Shown here in pieces: positions 6,487 to 16,244 of a stretch of 39,968 bases of DNA; within the stretch, counting starts at the first letter, position 1, and each line of letters starts with the position of its first letter. Position numbers and translations under genes: made by a program. Below the pieces are notes generated by a model. It worked only from the letters and a program-made list of their open reading frames with translations. It ran no database searches and was not told where the DNA came from. This stretch comes from Streptococcus mitis (GTDB taxonomy: Bacteria; Bacillota; Bacilli; Lactobacillales; Streptococcaceae). Location of the stretch: assembly GCF_946190275.1 (NCBI RefSeq), contig NZ_CAMHZQ010000017.1:1-39968 (forward strand), read 5' to 3'.

Positions 6487-8853
6487 CTATTTTCCAAAAA
6501 TCTCTTTGAGATCTGCGTCTGTAATCCCAATCATGGCGGGGATGCTGTCCCAGTTTTCTTCTGTCAGGATGTAGGATTGTTCAGAGGCACTTGATGTGGC
6601 AGTTTCAGAGACAGCTGGTTGCTTTTCTTCAACATTCTCCAATAAATCACTGAAGCGTTCAATCAGATAGGTTTTTCGGGCAGTTCCGATGTGTTGGGTA
6701 GCATAATCAAAGGCCTGTAATTCGCCTAGTAAGATAAGCTTGCTTTTGGCGCGTGTAATGGCTGTATAGATGAGATTGCGCTCCAGCATACGCCTACTAG
6801 CACTAGTGATAGGTAGGATGACAACAGGGAACTCACTTCCCTGTGATTTATGGATGCTCATGGCATAGGCCAGGCGAATCTTGTACCATTCGTTACGTGG
6901 GTAAGAGACCTCGTTGCCATCAAAATCAATGACAATCTCATCTTGCTTCGACTCGGTGTATTTACCAGGAATCAGGTCTGTGATGGCTCCTAAATCTCCA
7001 TTAAAGACATTGATTTCAGCATCGTTGACCAAATGAATGACCTTGTCTCCCTTACGATAGTGGCACTGGGGAGCTTCAAAACTGAGTTGATCTTTTTGTG
7101 GTGGGTTTAGGAGGTCTTGCATGAGCTGATTGATAGCATCAATCCCTGCAGTTCCTCGGTACATAGGAGCCAGAACTTGGATATCACGGGCAGGGATACC
7201 ACTTCTGAGGGCAGCGCCTAAGATTTTTTCAATGGTAGCTGGAATATGGCCACTAGCAATTTCAAAGTAGGAACGGTCTGCTTTTTTCTGGGTGAAATCA
7301 GCTGGCAAGACTCCCTGTCTAATCTGACTAGCTAGGGTGACGATAGTTGATTCTTCGCTTTGCCGGTAAATTTTTTCCAAGCGAGTCTGAGGAATCAAAG
7401 GAATATGGAGCAGATCCGCTAGAACCTGTCCAGGACTGACAGAAGGCAACTGGTCGCTGTCTCCCACGATGAGGATTTTACTGTTAGAAGAGATGTTGGA
7501 GAAGAGTTGATTGGCTAGCCAAGTATCCACCATGGAAAATTCATCCACGATAATAAAGTCGGCATCCAGATAATCTTCCAGATGACTGGTATCATCATCA
7601 CCTGTCATTCCTAAATGACGGTGTATAGTCGCGCTTGGCAAGCCTGTCAATTCATTCATACGTCGAGCAGCTCGACCAGTTGGAGCAGCAAGAAGAATCG
7701 GCAGATTGCTTTTTTTCCTGAGGTCAAGTCCTTCTAAAAGGGCGTAAACAGCGATAATCCCATTGATAACAGTTGTCTTACCAGTACCAGGCCCACCTGT
7801 CAGAATAAAGACCTTGTTCTGGATAGCATCACAGATAGCTTGTTTTTGAATACTATCATACTCAATTCCCAGTTCTTCCTCGACAGTAGTGATATGTTTT
7901 TGAATGATTTCTAAATCCTGGCTCTTCTGTTTTCCCTTTTCAAGGATACGAACCAAGTGACTGCGGATGCCTTCCTCAGCGAAAAAGAGGCTGTTGTCAA
8001 AAATTTTGGTATCAATCTGTTGAACCTTGTCTTCTTCAATCAGGTAGGAGAGTTCTTGGGCAACTTGGCTGGGATCCAGTTCCACGGGGCGGGAAGACTC
8101 AAGGAGAGTAAGGGTTTGTTCTAGCAGATCCCGTGCTTCAACATAGGTGTCCCCTGTTTCCATACAGGCCTGAAAAAGGCTGTGAACTAGACCAGCACGG
8201 AAGCGCTCAGGAGCCTGACTTTCGATGCCTAATTCTTCCGCTAATTGGTCAGCAATAGTAAATCCCAAACCCTTGATATCCTCAACCAACTGGTAGGGAT
8301 AATTTTCAACCACGTCAAGGGTTTCTTCCTTGTAAAAGTCTTGAATCTGAAAGGCTAGTTTGTTGGGAATGCCGTAGTTGGCTAGTTTTGCCAAAACCAT
8401 CTCGGTTCCGTAGTTGAGGCGGAGAGTAGAGACGAAAGCCTCGCGATTTTTGGCAGAGAGCCCTGAGATGCCTTCTAGCTTTTCTGGGTGTTGCAGAATT
8501 TCGTCAATGGTATTGTCGCCATAGGTGTCGACGATTTTCTGAGCAGTCTTGAGACCAATTCCCTTGAAATGGCTACTTGAAAAGTACTTAACCAAGCCCT
8601 TGCTAGTTGGTTTTGCGCGTTCATACCGGCTGATTTGCAGTTGTTCCCCGTACTTGGAGTGCTGGACAATTTGTCCCCAAAAAGTATAGTCTTCTCCCTC
8701 AATCACATCAGCCATGGTGCCCGTGATAATGATTTCAAAATCATCAAAATCTTCTGCGTCCGTATCTTCGATTTCTAGGAGGAGGATGCGATAAAAATTG
8801 CTGGGATTTTCAAAAATAATCCGTTCAATGGTTCCTGAAAAATAAACTTCCAT
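6487..8853 (-). CDS. recD2: RecD2-like (YrrC family) SF1 DNA helicase
   Basis: 788 residues from the chosen start. The N-terminal OB-like and helix-hairpin-helix region (about 1-230, including FKGIGLKTAQKIV, LEGISGLSAKN and IKGLGFTIADQLAEELG) is typical of RecD2, followed by RecA-like helicase domains. Walker A is GGPGTGKTT (353-361), Walker B is VDEFS (436-440), and the late motifs are AMSIHKSQGSEFPVVI and YTAITRAKSKLIL. RecD2 acts in DNA repair and replication-fork processing independently of RecBC. A start five codons upstream (8868) lacks a ribosome site; the internal ATG at 8853 is preceded by AAAGGAA at the right distance, so I use it. It runs opposite to tig. Confidence 0.93.
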   Translation of the reverse strand: MEVYFSGTIERIIFENPSNFYRILLLEIEDTDAEDFDDFEIIITGTMADVIEGEDYTFWGQIVQHSKYGEQLQISRYERAKPTSKGLVKYFSSSHFKGIGLKTAQKIVDTYGDNTIDEILQHPEKLEGISGLSAKNREAFVSTLRLNYGTEMVLAKLANYGIPNKLAFQIQDFYKEETLDVVENYPYQLVEDIKGLGFTIADQLAEELGIESQAPERFRAGLVHSLFQACMETGDTYVEARDLLEQTLTLLESSRPVELDPSQVAQELSYLIEEDKVQQIDTKIFDNSLFFAEEGIRSHLVRILEKGKQKSQDLEIIQKHITTVEEELGIEYDSIQKQAICDAIQNKVFILTGGPGTGKTTVINGIIAVYALLEGLDLRKKSNLPILLAAPTGRAARRMNELTGLPSATIHRHLGMTGDDDTSHLEDYLDADFIIVDEFSMVDTWLANQLFSNISSNSKILIVGDSDQLPSVSPGQVLADLLHIPLIPQTRLEKIYRQSEESTIVTLASQIRQGVLPADFTQKKADRSYFEIASGHIPATIEKILGAALRSGIPARDIQVLAPMYRGTAGIDAINQLMQDLLNPPQKDQLSFEAPQCHYRKGDKVIHLVNDAEINVFNGDLGAITDLIPGKYTESKQDEIVIDFDGNEVSYPRNEWYKIRLAYAMSIHKSQGSEFPVVILPITSASRRMLERNLIYTAITRAKSKLILLGELQAFDYATQHIGTARKTYLIERFSDLLENVEEKQPAVSETATSSASEQSYILTEENWDSIPAMIGITDADLKEIFGK

Positions 8854-8941
8854 AAAATTCCTTTGCATGAATAGGTGAGAGTTAACTTTGTTTCTATCTT
8901 AATCAAACTGGATAGTGAATAATCATCTTCTCACGATAGAA

Positions 8942-8975
8942 GAAGAGGCTGAGATTGGTGATTCTCGGCCTCTTA
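8942..8975 (-). terminator. Probable terminator after lepB
   Basis: On the minus strand AGAGGCCGAGA and TCTCAGCCTCT form a stem with one mismatch around an eight-base loop, followed by a pyrimidine-rich TCTTCT tail. The tail is weak, so termination may be partial and recD2 could receive readthrough from rnhC-lepB. Confidence 0.6.
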
Positions 8976-8981
8976 GGTCTC

Positions 8982-9596
8982 TTAAAATGTTCCGATACGG
9001 GTGATTGGCCAGAAGCGGAATTTAGCTTCCCCTGTGATATCTTTTGCTTTAAAAGTTCCTACGTGACGGCTGTCGCTCGAAACCAGGCGGTCATCTCCGA
9101 GGAGAAGGTATTCTCCTTCTGGAACAGTAAAGCTAAAGTTGGTGTTGTAGTTGACATCAACTGTGAAAGCTTGAGCTTTTTGAGCGATACTTCTAAAGAA
9201 AGTTCCTTTATTTCCTTCAAAGCCCTTGCCTGAGTAGGTGCTTTGGAGTTTATCATCCTTGAAACGTTTGATGTAGTCAGCTAGGTAAGGCTCATCCGTC
9301 TCTTTATCATTGATGTAAAGTTTATCGTTTTCGTAACGGATGGTGTCGCCAGGCATTCCGATCACGCGCTTGACGATGTCCTTATTGCCATCTTCCTCAT
9401 GGGCCACCACGATATCAAAACGGTCAATAGGGAGGTGCTTAACGACAAAGAGAATTTCGCCATCCGCTAGGGTAGGATCCATAGAATGCCCTTCTACGCG
9501 GACATTACTCCAAAAAAAGATACGGCTCAAAGCTAGTAATGACAGAATCAGGAGGAACAATCCCCACTCTTTTAGGAAATTTTTAAATGAATTCAT
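8982..9596 (-). CDS. lepB: Signal peptidase I
   Basis: 204 residues. One N-terminal membrane anchor (about 10-30) is followed by the S26 peptidase fold with catalytic Ser38 in GHSMDPTL and general-base Lys76 in DIVKRVIGMPGDTI. The C-terminal box GDDRLVSSDSRHVG is also present. It removes signal peptides from Sec-exported pre-proteins, which would include the choline-binding and YSIRK proteins in this window. It starts three bases after the rnhC stop codon, and its AGAAAGG ribosome site overlaps the end of rnhC, so the two form an operon. Confidence 0.95.
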   Translation of the reverse strand: MNSFKNFLKEWGLFLLILSLLALSRIFFWSNVRVEGHSMDPTLADGEILFVVKHLPIDRFDIVVAHEEDGNKDIVKRVIGMPGDTIRYENDKLYINDKETDEPYLADYIKRFKDDKLQSTYSGKGFEGNKGTFFRSIAQKAQAFTVDVNYNTNFSFTVPEGEYLLLGDDRLVSSDSRHVGTFKAKDITGEAKFRFWPITRIGTF

Positions 9597-9599
9597 AAT

Positions 9600-10481
9600 T
9601 TACCTTTCTAAGCGTTTTTTCGCTTTTTCAGTATTTTTAAAGTGCAGTTTGGCGCAGAAATTTAGTCCCTGCATACCATAGGCTTGTAAAATCTGGCTAG
9701 CTACCTTGTCAGAAGCCGTTCCAGCTCCACTTGGAAGTTGATAGCCCAGTTCTCGTCCTAGATTTTCTAGATTTTCCAGAAAGAGGTCACGCGCAATGAT
9801 AGAAGAAACTGCGACAGCCAAGTATTTGCCCTCAGCCTTTTCTTCTAAGCTGATCGGATTGCCGAAACGATTGGCCTCTTGTGCCAAGTACTTGTCATAA
9901 TTTTTAGCACTCGTAAAGGCATCAATCACAATTTTCTCAGGCTGAATGCCTTTTTGAAGAAGGAGATAGATAGCCTGGTTATGGAGGGCTACCTTAACAG
10001 AAACAGCGTTGTAGCGGTCTCCGATGACCTCGTTGTACTTGCTTGGTGAGAGAAGCAGTGCCTGGTGCTGGATTTTTTCCTTGAGGATAGGGGCAATCTG
10101 ACGGATCTTTTGGTCGGTCAGAGTCTTAGAATCTCCCACACCGAGTTTTCGTAAGAAATCATGCTGGTCGGGTGTGACAAAGGAAGCCACAACTGCAAGT
10201 CCACCAAAGTAGGAACCATTTCCAACCTCATCCGTCCCAATCAAAGGGAAATTTTGCCCCCTGTTTTCCTCTAGAACCTGATAGCCAAAGAAACTGGCGT
10301 ATTTCTCAGCTCCTTCACCCTGAAGCAAGACCTTTCCAGAAGTATAGATAGAAACCGTTGCTTGAGGTAGTCTCAAAAAGTAGCGGATATAGGGATTCTT
10401 GCTGGGAGCCAGACTGGTTTGATAGTGTTCAAGAAAAGCCTGAATCTCCTTTTCACTTGGTGTGAGTGTTATACTTGCCAT
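9600..10481 (-). CDS. rnhC: Ribonuclease HIII
   Basis: 293 residues. The N-terminal TBP-like substrate-binding domain (about 1-80) marks HIII rather than HII. The catalytic domain opens with [18 protein letters not shown], holding the first Asp-Glu pair. Later acidic residues lie in KIVIDAF and the C-terminal half. The enzyme cleaves RNA in RNA:DNA hybrids. It is transcribed with lepB and divergently from zapA. A minus-strand extended -10 (TGGTACAAT; -10 at 10489-10494) lies just upstream of its start. Confidence 0.94.
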   Translation of the reverse strand: MASITLTPSEKEIQAFLEHYQTSLAPSKNPYIRYFLRLPQATVSIYTSGKVLLQGEGAEKYASFFGYQVLEENRGQNFPLIGTDEVGNGSYFGGLAVVASFVTPDQHDFLRKLGVGDSKTLTDQKIRQIAPILKEKIQHQALLLSPSKYNEVIGDRYNAVSVKVALHNQAIYLLLQKGIQPEKIVIDAFTSAKNYDKYLAQEANRFGNPISLEEKAEGKYLAVAVSSIIARDLFLENLENLGRELGYQLPSGAGTASDKVASQILQAYGMQGLNFCAKLHFKNTEKAKKRLER

Positions 10482-10521
10482 AGTTTCTATTGTACCACAA
10501 AAGCAGGCAAATTTGTAAAAA

Positions 10522-10550
10522 CTGACAAAATTAGCGAATTTTGGTATAAT
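10522..10550 (+). promoter_or_regulatory. Promoter of zapA-cvpA(-mutS2)
   Basis: CTGACA (10522-10527), a 17-base spacer and extended -10 TGGTATAAT (TATAAT at 10545-10550). Transcription would begin only about ten bases before the start at 10568, leaving just enough leader for the GAGGTGA ribosome site. Confidence 0.72.
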
Positions 10551-10567
10551 ATCGTGAGGTGAATTTT

Positions 10568-10870
10568 ATGGCAAATCTAAATCGATTCAAATTTACATTC
10601 GGGAAAAAATCATTAACCTTGACAAGCGAACATGATAACCTTTTTATGGAGGAAATCGCCAAGGTTGCGACAGAAAAATACCAAGCAATTAAAGAACAAA
10701 TGCCTAGTGCAGACGATGAAACAATCGCTCTTTTGTTGGCAGTCAACTGTTTATCAACTCAGCTCAGCCGTGAGATTGAATTTGATGATAAGGAGCAAGA
10801 GCTAGAAGAACTCCGTCACAAGCTTGTGACTTGCAAGCAAGAACAGAGCAAGATTGAGGATTCCTTATGA
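10568..10870 (+). CDS. zapA: ZapA, FtsZ ring-associated cell division protein
   Basis: A 100-residue protein, MANLNRFKFTFGKKSLTL at the start, with a central globular part and a long C-terminal helix (about 65-100, rich in Glu/Gln/Lys) that fits the ZapA coiled-coil dimer. ZapA bundles FtsZ filaments at midcell. A GTG nine bases upstream is in frame, but it falls inside the GAGGTGA ribosome site, so the ATG at 10568 is the start. It overlaps the next gene by four bases (ATGA). Confidence 0.82.
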   Translation: MANLNRFKFTFGKKSLTLTSEHDNLFMEEIAKVATEKYQAIKEQMPSADDETIALLLAVNCLSTQLSREIEFDDKEQELEELRHKLVTCKQEQSKIEDSL

Positions 10871-11415
10871 TTTCACTCCTTCTTCTATTGGTCTTGGCTT
10901 GGGGATTTTATATCGGCTATCGGAGAGGCCTGCTCTTACAGATTTATTACCTGATTTCAGCCATGGCATCGGCTTTTATGGCTGGCCAGTTTTACAAGGG
11001 GCTGGGAGAACAATTCCATTTATTACTCCCTTATGCAAATCCGCAGGAAGGTCAAGGGACTTTCTTTTTCCCATCGGATCAACTCTTTCAGTTGGATAAG
11101 GTCTTTTACGCAGGGATTGGCTACTTGCTTGTATTTGGGATTGTCTATAGCATCGGTCGTTTGCTTGGTCTCCTCTTACACTTGATTCCTAGTAAAAAAC
11201 TGGGTGGTAAGTTGTTCCAAGTTACAGCAGGAATCTTGTCCATGATGGTGACCTTATTTGTCTTGCAAATGGCCTTGACCATCTTGGCGACCATCCCCAT
11301 GGCAGCTATACAAAATCCTCTTGAAAAGAGTATCGTCGCAAAACACATCATCCAGAGCATACCAGTAACAACCAGTTGGCTCAAACAAATCTGGGTGACA
11401 AATTTAATCGGATAA
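10867..11415 (+). CDS. CvpA-family membrane protein
   Basis: 182 residues with about four hydrophobic segments (roughly 2-20, 25-45, 78-100 and 118-140), starting MISLLLLLVLAWGFYIGYRRGLLLQIYYLISA. The early Gly-Tyr-Arg-Arg-Gly turn is typical of the CvpA/colicin V production family, whose function in Gram-positives is poorly defined. It is translationally coupled to zapA. The zapA-cvpA-mutS2 order is common in Firmicutes. Confidence 0.82.
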   Translation: MISLLLLLVLAWGFYIGYRRGLLLQIYYLISAMASAFMAGQFYKGLGEQFHLLLPYANPQEGQGTFFFPSDQLFQLDKVFYAGIGYLLVFGIVYSIGRLLGLLLHLIPSKKLGGKLFQVTAGILSMMVTLFVLQMALTILATIPMAAIQNPLEKSIVAKHIIQSIPVTTSWLKQIWVTNLIG

Positions 11416-11446
11416 AAAGGGCAGGAGTTTTCCTAGCCCTTTGTTT
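11415..11446 (+). terminator. Terminator-like hairpin between cvpA and mutS2
   Basis: AAAGGGC (11416-11422) pairs with GCCCTTT (11436-11442) around an AGGA/TCCT inner stem with one bulge. The T tract is short (TTTGTTT), so it probably only reduces readthrough into mutS2. I see no strong separate promoter for mutS2. Confidence 0.55.
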
Positions 11447-11518
11447 ACAGATTTGACTCGAATCTATCAGGATGTAAAAAGCTACCACACCTAGACATTC
11501 AAAGACAAGGAAATAAAG

Positions 11519-13855
11519 ATGAACAAGAAAATATTAGAAACATTAGAGTTCAATAAGGTTAAGGCCTTGTTTGAACCTCATTTGTTGACCGAGCAGGGCT
11601 TGGAGCAATTGAGACAGCTAGCTCCGACTGCCAAAGCAGATAAAATCAAACAGGCTTTTGCTGAGATGAAGGAAATGCAGGCTCTCTTCGTCGAGCAACC
11701 GCATTTCACTATTCTCTCAACCAAGGAAATTGCAGGAGTCTGCAAACGGTTGGAGATGGGAGCGGACCTCAATATCGAGGAGTTCCTCCTCTTGAAGCGC
11801 GTACTTCTTTCCAGTCGAGAACTGCAAAGTTTTTATGCTAATTTGGAAAATGTCAGCTTGGAAGAATTAGCCCTTTGGTTTGAGAAATTACATGATTTTC
11901 CCCAATTACAAGGAAATCTCCAAGCCTTTAATGATGCAGGTTTCATTGAAAATTTTGCCAGTGAAGAATTGGCGCGCATCCGTCGAAAAATCCATGATAG
12001 CGAGAGTCAGGTACGCGATGTCCTACAGGACCTGCTCAAGCAAAAAGCGCAGATGTTGACGGAAGGAATCGTTGCCAGCAGAAATGGCCGTCAGGTTTTA
12101 CCAGTCAAAAACACCTACCGAAATAAGATTGCAGGTGTCGTTCATGATATTTCTGCTAGTGGAAATACCGTCTATATCGAACCCCGTGAGGTGGTCAAAC
12201 TGAGCGAAGATATTGCTAGTCTGCGAGCAGATGAGCGCTATGAAATGCTTCGCATTCTCCAAGAAATCTCGGAGCGTGTCCGCCCTCATGCTGCTGAGAT
12301 TGCTAATGACGCTTGGATTATCGGCCATCTGGACTTGATTCGTGCCAAGGTTCGCTTCATCCAAGAAAGGCAAGCAGTCGTTCCTAAGCTGTCAGAAAAT
12401 CAGGAGATTCAACTGCTCCATGTCTGCCATCCTTTGGTCAAAAATGCCGTCGCAAATGATGTCCATTTTGGCCAAGATTTAACAGCTATTGTCATTACAG
12501 GTCCCAATACTGGTGGTAAGACCATCATGCTCAAAACCCTCGGCTTGACACAGGTTATGGCCCAGTCTGGTTTGCCGATTTTAGCAGATAAGGGAAGTCG
12601 TGTTGGTATTTTTGAAGAAATTTTTGCTGATATTGGCGATGAGCAGTCTATTGAGCAGAGCTTGTCTACCTTCTCTAGCCACATGACCAATATTGTGGAT
12701 ATTCTTGGCAAGGTCAATCAACATTCGCTCTTGCTCTTGGATGAGTTGGGGGCTGGTACAGATCCCCAAGAGGGAGCTGCCCTTGCCATGGCTATTCTGG
12801 AGGACCTTCGCCTGCGTCAAGTCAAGACTATGGCGACAACCCACTATCCAGAACTCAAGGCTTACGGTATTGAGACAGCCTTTGTGCAAAATGCCAGCAT
12901 GGAGTTTGATACTGCAACTCTTCGCCCGACCTATCGCTTTATGCAGGGAGTTCCTGGCCGAAGCAATGCCTTTGAGATTGCCAAACGTCTAGGCCTATCT
13001 GAAGTTATCGTAGGGGATGCCAGCCAGCAGGTCAATCAGGACAATGATGTCAATCGGATTATTGAGCAACTGGAAGAACAGACGTTGGAAAGTCGCAAAC
13101 GCTTGGACAATATCCGTGAGGTGGAGCAAGAAAATCTAAAGATGAACCGTGCGCTAAAAAAACTTTACAACGAGCTCAATCGTGAAAAGGAAACCGAGCT
13201 TAATAAGGCGCGTGAACAGGCTGCTGAGATTGTGGACATGGCCCTAAGTGAGAGTGACCAGATTCTCAAAAATCTCCACAGCAAATCTCAACTTAAACCC
13301 CACGAAATCATAGAAGCCAAGGCCAAGCTGAAAAAATTGGCTCCTGAAAAAGTAGATTTGTCTAAAAACAAGGTCCTTCAAAAGGCCAAGAAAAAACGAG
13401 CTCCAAAGGTGGGAGATGATATCGTGGTGCTCAGTTATGGACAGCGTGGTACCTTGACCAGTCAACTCAAGGACGGCCGCTGGGAAGCCCAAGTTGGCTT
13501 GATTAAGATGACCTTGGAAGAGAAAGAGTTTGACCTTGTTCAAGCCCAGCAAGAAAAGCAAGTCATGAAGAAACAGGTCAATGTTGTGAAACGAACATCT
13601 GGGCGAGGACCTCAAGCCAGACTGGACCTTCGAGGCAAACGTTATGAAGAGGCCATGAATGAGCTAGATGCCTTTATCGACCAAGCCTTGCTTAATAATA
13701 TGGCTCAAGTTGATATCATCCATGGTATCGGAACAGGTGTCATCCGTGAAGGTGTCATCAAATACCTACAAAGAAACAAGCATGTCAAGAGTTTCGGCTA
13801 TGCCCCACAAAATGCTGGAGGTAGTGGTGCGACTATTGTCACTTTTAAAGGATAG
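11519..13855 (+). CDS. mutS2: MutS2 (ribosome-rescue / anti-recombination MutS family ATPase with Smr domain)
   Basis: 778 residues, standard length. The core and lever/clamp regions are followed by the ATPase with Walker A GPNTGGKT (328-335) and Walker B DELGAGTD (408-415), then [11 protein letters not shown] and TTHYPELK motifs. A long coiled region (about 510-620) leads to a C-terminal Smr nuclease domain (about 702-778) with [11 protein letters not shown] and [12 protein letters not shown]. Unlike MutS there is no N-terminal mismatch-recognition domain. The family has been linked to suppression of recombination and to collided-ribosome splitting. Confidence 0.96.
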   Translation: MNKKILETLEFNKVKALFEPHLLTEQGLEQLRQLAPTAKADKIKQAFAEMKEMQALFVEQPHFTILSTKEIAGVCKRLEMGADLNIEEFLLLKRVLLSSRELQSFYANLENVSLEELALWFEKLHDFPQLQGNLQAFNDAGFIENFASEELARIRRKIHDSESQVRDVLQDLLKQKAQMLTEGIVASRNGRQVLPVKNTYRNKIAGVVHDISASGNTVYIEPREVVKLSEDIASLRADERYEMLRILQEISERVRPHAAEIANDAWIIGHLDLIRAKVRFIQERQAVVPKLSENQEIQLLHVCHPLVKNAVANDVHFGQDLTAIVITGPNTGGKTIMLKTLGLTQVMAQSGLPILADKGSRVGIFEEIFADIGDEQSIEQSLSTFSSHMTNIVDILGKVNQHSLLLLDELGAGTDPQEGAALAMAILEDLRLRQVKTMATTHYPELKAYGIETAFVQNASMEFDTATLRPTYRFMQGVPGRSNAFEIAKRLGLSEVIVGDASQQVNQDNDVNRIIEQLEEQTLESRKRLDNIREVEQENLKMNRALKKLYNELNREKETELNKAREQAAEIVDMALSESDQILKNLHSKSQLKPHEIIEAKAKLKKLAPEKVDLSKNKVLQKAKKKRAPKVGDDIVVLSYGQRGTLTSQLKDGRWEAQVGLIKMTLEEKEFDLVQAQQEKQVMKKQVNVVKRTSGRGPQARLDLRGKRYEEAMNELDAFIDQALLNNMAQVDIIHGIGTGVIREGVIKYLQRNKHVKSFGYAPQNAGGSGATIVTFKG

Positions 13856-13905
13856 AAGTATCATTTTTATAAATTTTAGTGTATAAAAGAATCTAGAAAT
13901 ATAGG

Positions 13906-14790
13906 ATGGATTTGAAAAATATAGTACAGTTAGTTGGAGGTTATCATCATGTTGAAGTGTCTCCAGATGCTCATCTTGATTTGGGAGCAGATATTACAAT
14001 TCGTTCGTTTACAAGTATTGAAGTTTCAAGTGGTGCGAATTTGAAAGTAGGGAATAGGGTCTTTTTTAATGACCATTGTTCAATCCGCTGTACTGAGGAA
14101 ATCACCATTGGTCATGATACAATGTTTGGGGATGGAGTACGAATTTTTGATTCGAATCATCAATTCAATAACTATCATGTGTTTAAAACTGCAATGAGCG
14201 GCGCTCCTATTCATATTGGGCGGGATTGTTGGATTGGTGCCAATACCGTTATTCTTAGAGGAGTTACTATTGGTGATAATGTCATCATAGGTGCTAATTG
14301 TCTCATCCACTAGGATATTCCTGATAATTCAATCGTCACTCATAGTGAAACATTAACGATTAAGCCCAAGAATATTGCCAAATTCCATGCCTTTGTTTAT
14401 ACTTACTCGGATCAGTTGGAAGGCTTGGAGTATTTGCTGGCTAGTTTACCTGAAGTTGATTTTCATGTTGCGGCGCCAACGAATGTTTCAGATTTTTTAA
14501 GAAGTTTTTCCAGATTTAGTAATTTTCAACTATATGAATATTGCCAATCGAGAGAGATTTCAGATCGCATTTTAGAGTTAGCTAATGTTTATCTAGATAT
14601 AAACCACTGGAATGATGTTGATGATATTATTGGGCGTGCTTTGGCAATAGGAAAACCGATATTTGCATTTGACACAGTAGCTCATCGAACTGATGAAGGA
14701 ATTCAAGTGTTTAGTATAGAGGACAAAGAGAATATGGTGATGGCCATTCGTCACCAACTAGAAAAAGTTGATAGTGGGGAGAAGGAATGA
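13906..14790 (+). pseudogene. Hexapeptide-repeat acyltransferase with tail domain, split by an in-frame amber codon
   Basis: One reading frame runs 295 codons and is interrupted only by TAG at 14311-14313. Residues 1-135 form a left-handed beta-helix O-acetyltransferase of the maltose/galactoside acetyltransferase type. Hexapeptide steps and FDSNHQFNNYHVF supply the usual catalytic His region, and DCWIGANTVILRGVTIGDNVIIGANCLIH follows. After the stop the frame continues without change as DIPDNSIVTHSETLTIKPK and then a tail domain (about 163-290) with LEGLEYLLASLPEV, VYLDINHW and GKPIFAFD. The same tail ends the next protein. CAG to TAG is the simplest cause. The stop of the distal part overlaps the next start (ATGA), so the original coupling is intact. 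Readthrough, or separate translation from TTG 14416, is possible but unsupported. Confidence 0.75.
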
Positions 14791-16022
14791 AATTGTATCA
14801 AAAAGTGATTGCTCTTGGAGCTGATATTCGTTATATGGATAAGGTAGAAACTGTTATAAAGTCAATTTCAGTTCATAATCAGGAAGTGAAATTTTATGTA
14901 TTTAATGACGATTTGCCTAGTGAATGGTTTTTGTTGATGAGAAATCGTTTGAAGGTCATTGGTTCTGAGATTGTCAACGTTAAAAAAACGGCTCACAACC
15001 TTCGTGATTTTCGCTTGCCAAATGCAATCCTGTCCTATGCTGCTTTCTTTAGGTATTTCATAGCAGATGAAGTACAAGAAGACAGAGTTCTCTATTTAGA
15101 CTCGGATACGATTGTCAATGCAAAATTAGATGACTTATTCACCATGGATTTACAAGGATATGCTATCGCAGCTGTTCAAGATTTTAATCATGAAGGTTGG
15201 TTAACAACCTTTAATTCAGGTGTGATGTTGATTGATGCCAAAAAATGGCGAGAAAAAAATTCAACTCAAAGTCTACTAGAGTTGACTGCCCAACACCATG
15301 AATATGTCTATGGGGATCAAGGGGTTCTCAACATGTATTTCGGTGATCAGTGGCTACATTTGGATAAAGAGTACAATTTTATGGTTGGTTTGGATCAATT
15401 TCTACATTTGAGTGGGAATGAGGAATGGTATCAGTCTAACTATTACGGAAATTGTGAACCAAAGATTATCCACTATACCACAGAATTTAAACCATGGACT
15501 CATTTGACCTTGACACGTTATCGTAAGTTATGGTGGTTTTATTATGGTTTAAACTGGAGTGATGTATTGTTAGAAACAGATATCATCAGACGTTCATTTA
15601 CAGAACTAGTGAAGGCTCCCTTATATCATACTTGTATTTTCACAAATAGTGCTGGTCTAGAATCGATAGAATACCTATTATCCGAATTGCCAGAAGTTCA
15701 TGTTACAATATTAGCTCCAACAGATTTTGCTGAGAGTGTAGTTGATATGCAACGATTTTTGAATCTTTCAATTTATCCAAACTTTAGTCCTTTTAACAAA
15801 AAGGAAACCTTGGACAAAATGGATTTCTATCTGGATATCAATCATGGTGGCGTTGTAGGGGCTATTATTGAAGAAATTCATGATAAAAACAAACCAATCT
15901 TCGCTTTCGACAATACCAGTCATGACTCAAGTGGAAGAAGTCAAATTTTTTCATCTGCTGAACCAGAGAAAATGGTAGAGGAAATTCGAAAATTTTTAGG
16001 AGTAGAACTGAGTGGTAAATGA
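14787..16022 (+). CDS. Family 8 glycosyltransferase with C-terminal tail domain
   Basis: 411 residues. The N-terminal GT8 domain (about 1-270) has the metal-binding DSD (105-107) in RVLYLDSDTIV, the FNSGVMLID motif, YGDQGVLN, and the late HYTTEFKPW in place of the usual HYxGxxKPW. GT8 enzymes are retaining glucosyl- or galactosyltransferases. The C-terminal domain (about 279-405; LESIEYLLSELPEV, FYLDINHGG, KPIFAFDNTSH) is homologous to the end of the preceding gene. From memory, similar tails occur on glycosyltransferases of streptococcal surface-glycoprotein loci, but no such substrate or accessory Sec gene lies here. The acceptor is unknown. Confidence 0.82.
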   Translation: MKLYQKVIALGADIRYMDKVETVIKSISVHNQEVKFYVFNDDLPSEWFLLMRNRLKVIGSEIVNVKKTAHNLRDFRLPNAILSYAAFFRYFIADEVQEDRVLYLDSDTIVNAKLDDLFTMDLQGYAIAAVQDFNHEGWLTTFNSGVMLIDAKKWREKNSTQSLLELTAQHHEYVYGDQGVLNMYFGDQWLHLDKEYNFMVGLDQFLHLSGNEEWYQSNYYGNCEPKIIHYTTEFKPWTHLTLTRYRKLWWFYYGLNWSDVLLETDIIRRSFTELVKAPLYHTCIFTNSAGLESIEYLLSELPEVHVTILAPTDFAESVVDMQRFLNLSIYPNFSPFNKKETLDKMDFYLDINHGGVVGAIIEEIHDKNKPIFAFDNTSHDSSGRSQIFSSAEPEKMVEEIRKFLGVELSGK

Positions 16023-16148
16023 GTTTAAATAATATTTTAAAATTTATCAAAAAGTCATGATTTCTATTGAAATTATGGCTCTATTTTCGAGATAGCGAGG
16101 TAATTTATACAGTAAAAACTGATGAATAAAGTTTTACTAATAAACACA

Positions 16149-16177
16149 TTGACAAAAGCCAACATTTTTTGTAAAAT
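16149..16177 (+). promoter_or_regulatory. Promoter of the glycine riboswitch transcript
   Basis: TTGACA (16149-16154), a 17-base spacer and TAAAAT (16172-16177). Transcription should start near 16184. In 16023-16148, between the glycosyltransferase stop and this promoter, I see only AT-rich sequence. Confidence 0.78.
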
Positions 16178-16244
16178 AAGAATCAATTAAATACCAACAC
16201 CGAATGAAGTTTAATAGAAGTGGGGAATCGTTTGATTTTCCATG

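Noticed and set aside
8854..8868. Five extra codons at the start of RecD2
   Set aside because: No ribosome site precedes ATG 8868, and AAAGGAA is placed correctly for ATG 8853.
14416..14790. Tail segment as an independent 124-residue gene starting at TTG
   Set aside because: It has no ribosome site and is in frame with the acyltransferase upstream of a single TAG; treated as the distal part of one broken gene.
13906..16022. Part of an accessory Sec / serine-rich repeat glycoprotein locus
   Set aside because: No secA2, secY2, asp, gtfA/gtfB or serine-rich repeat gene is present, and both flanks are housekeeping genes.
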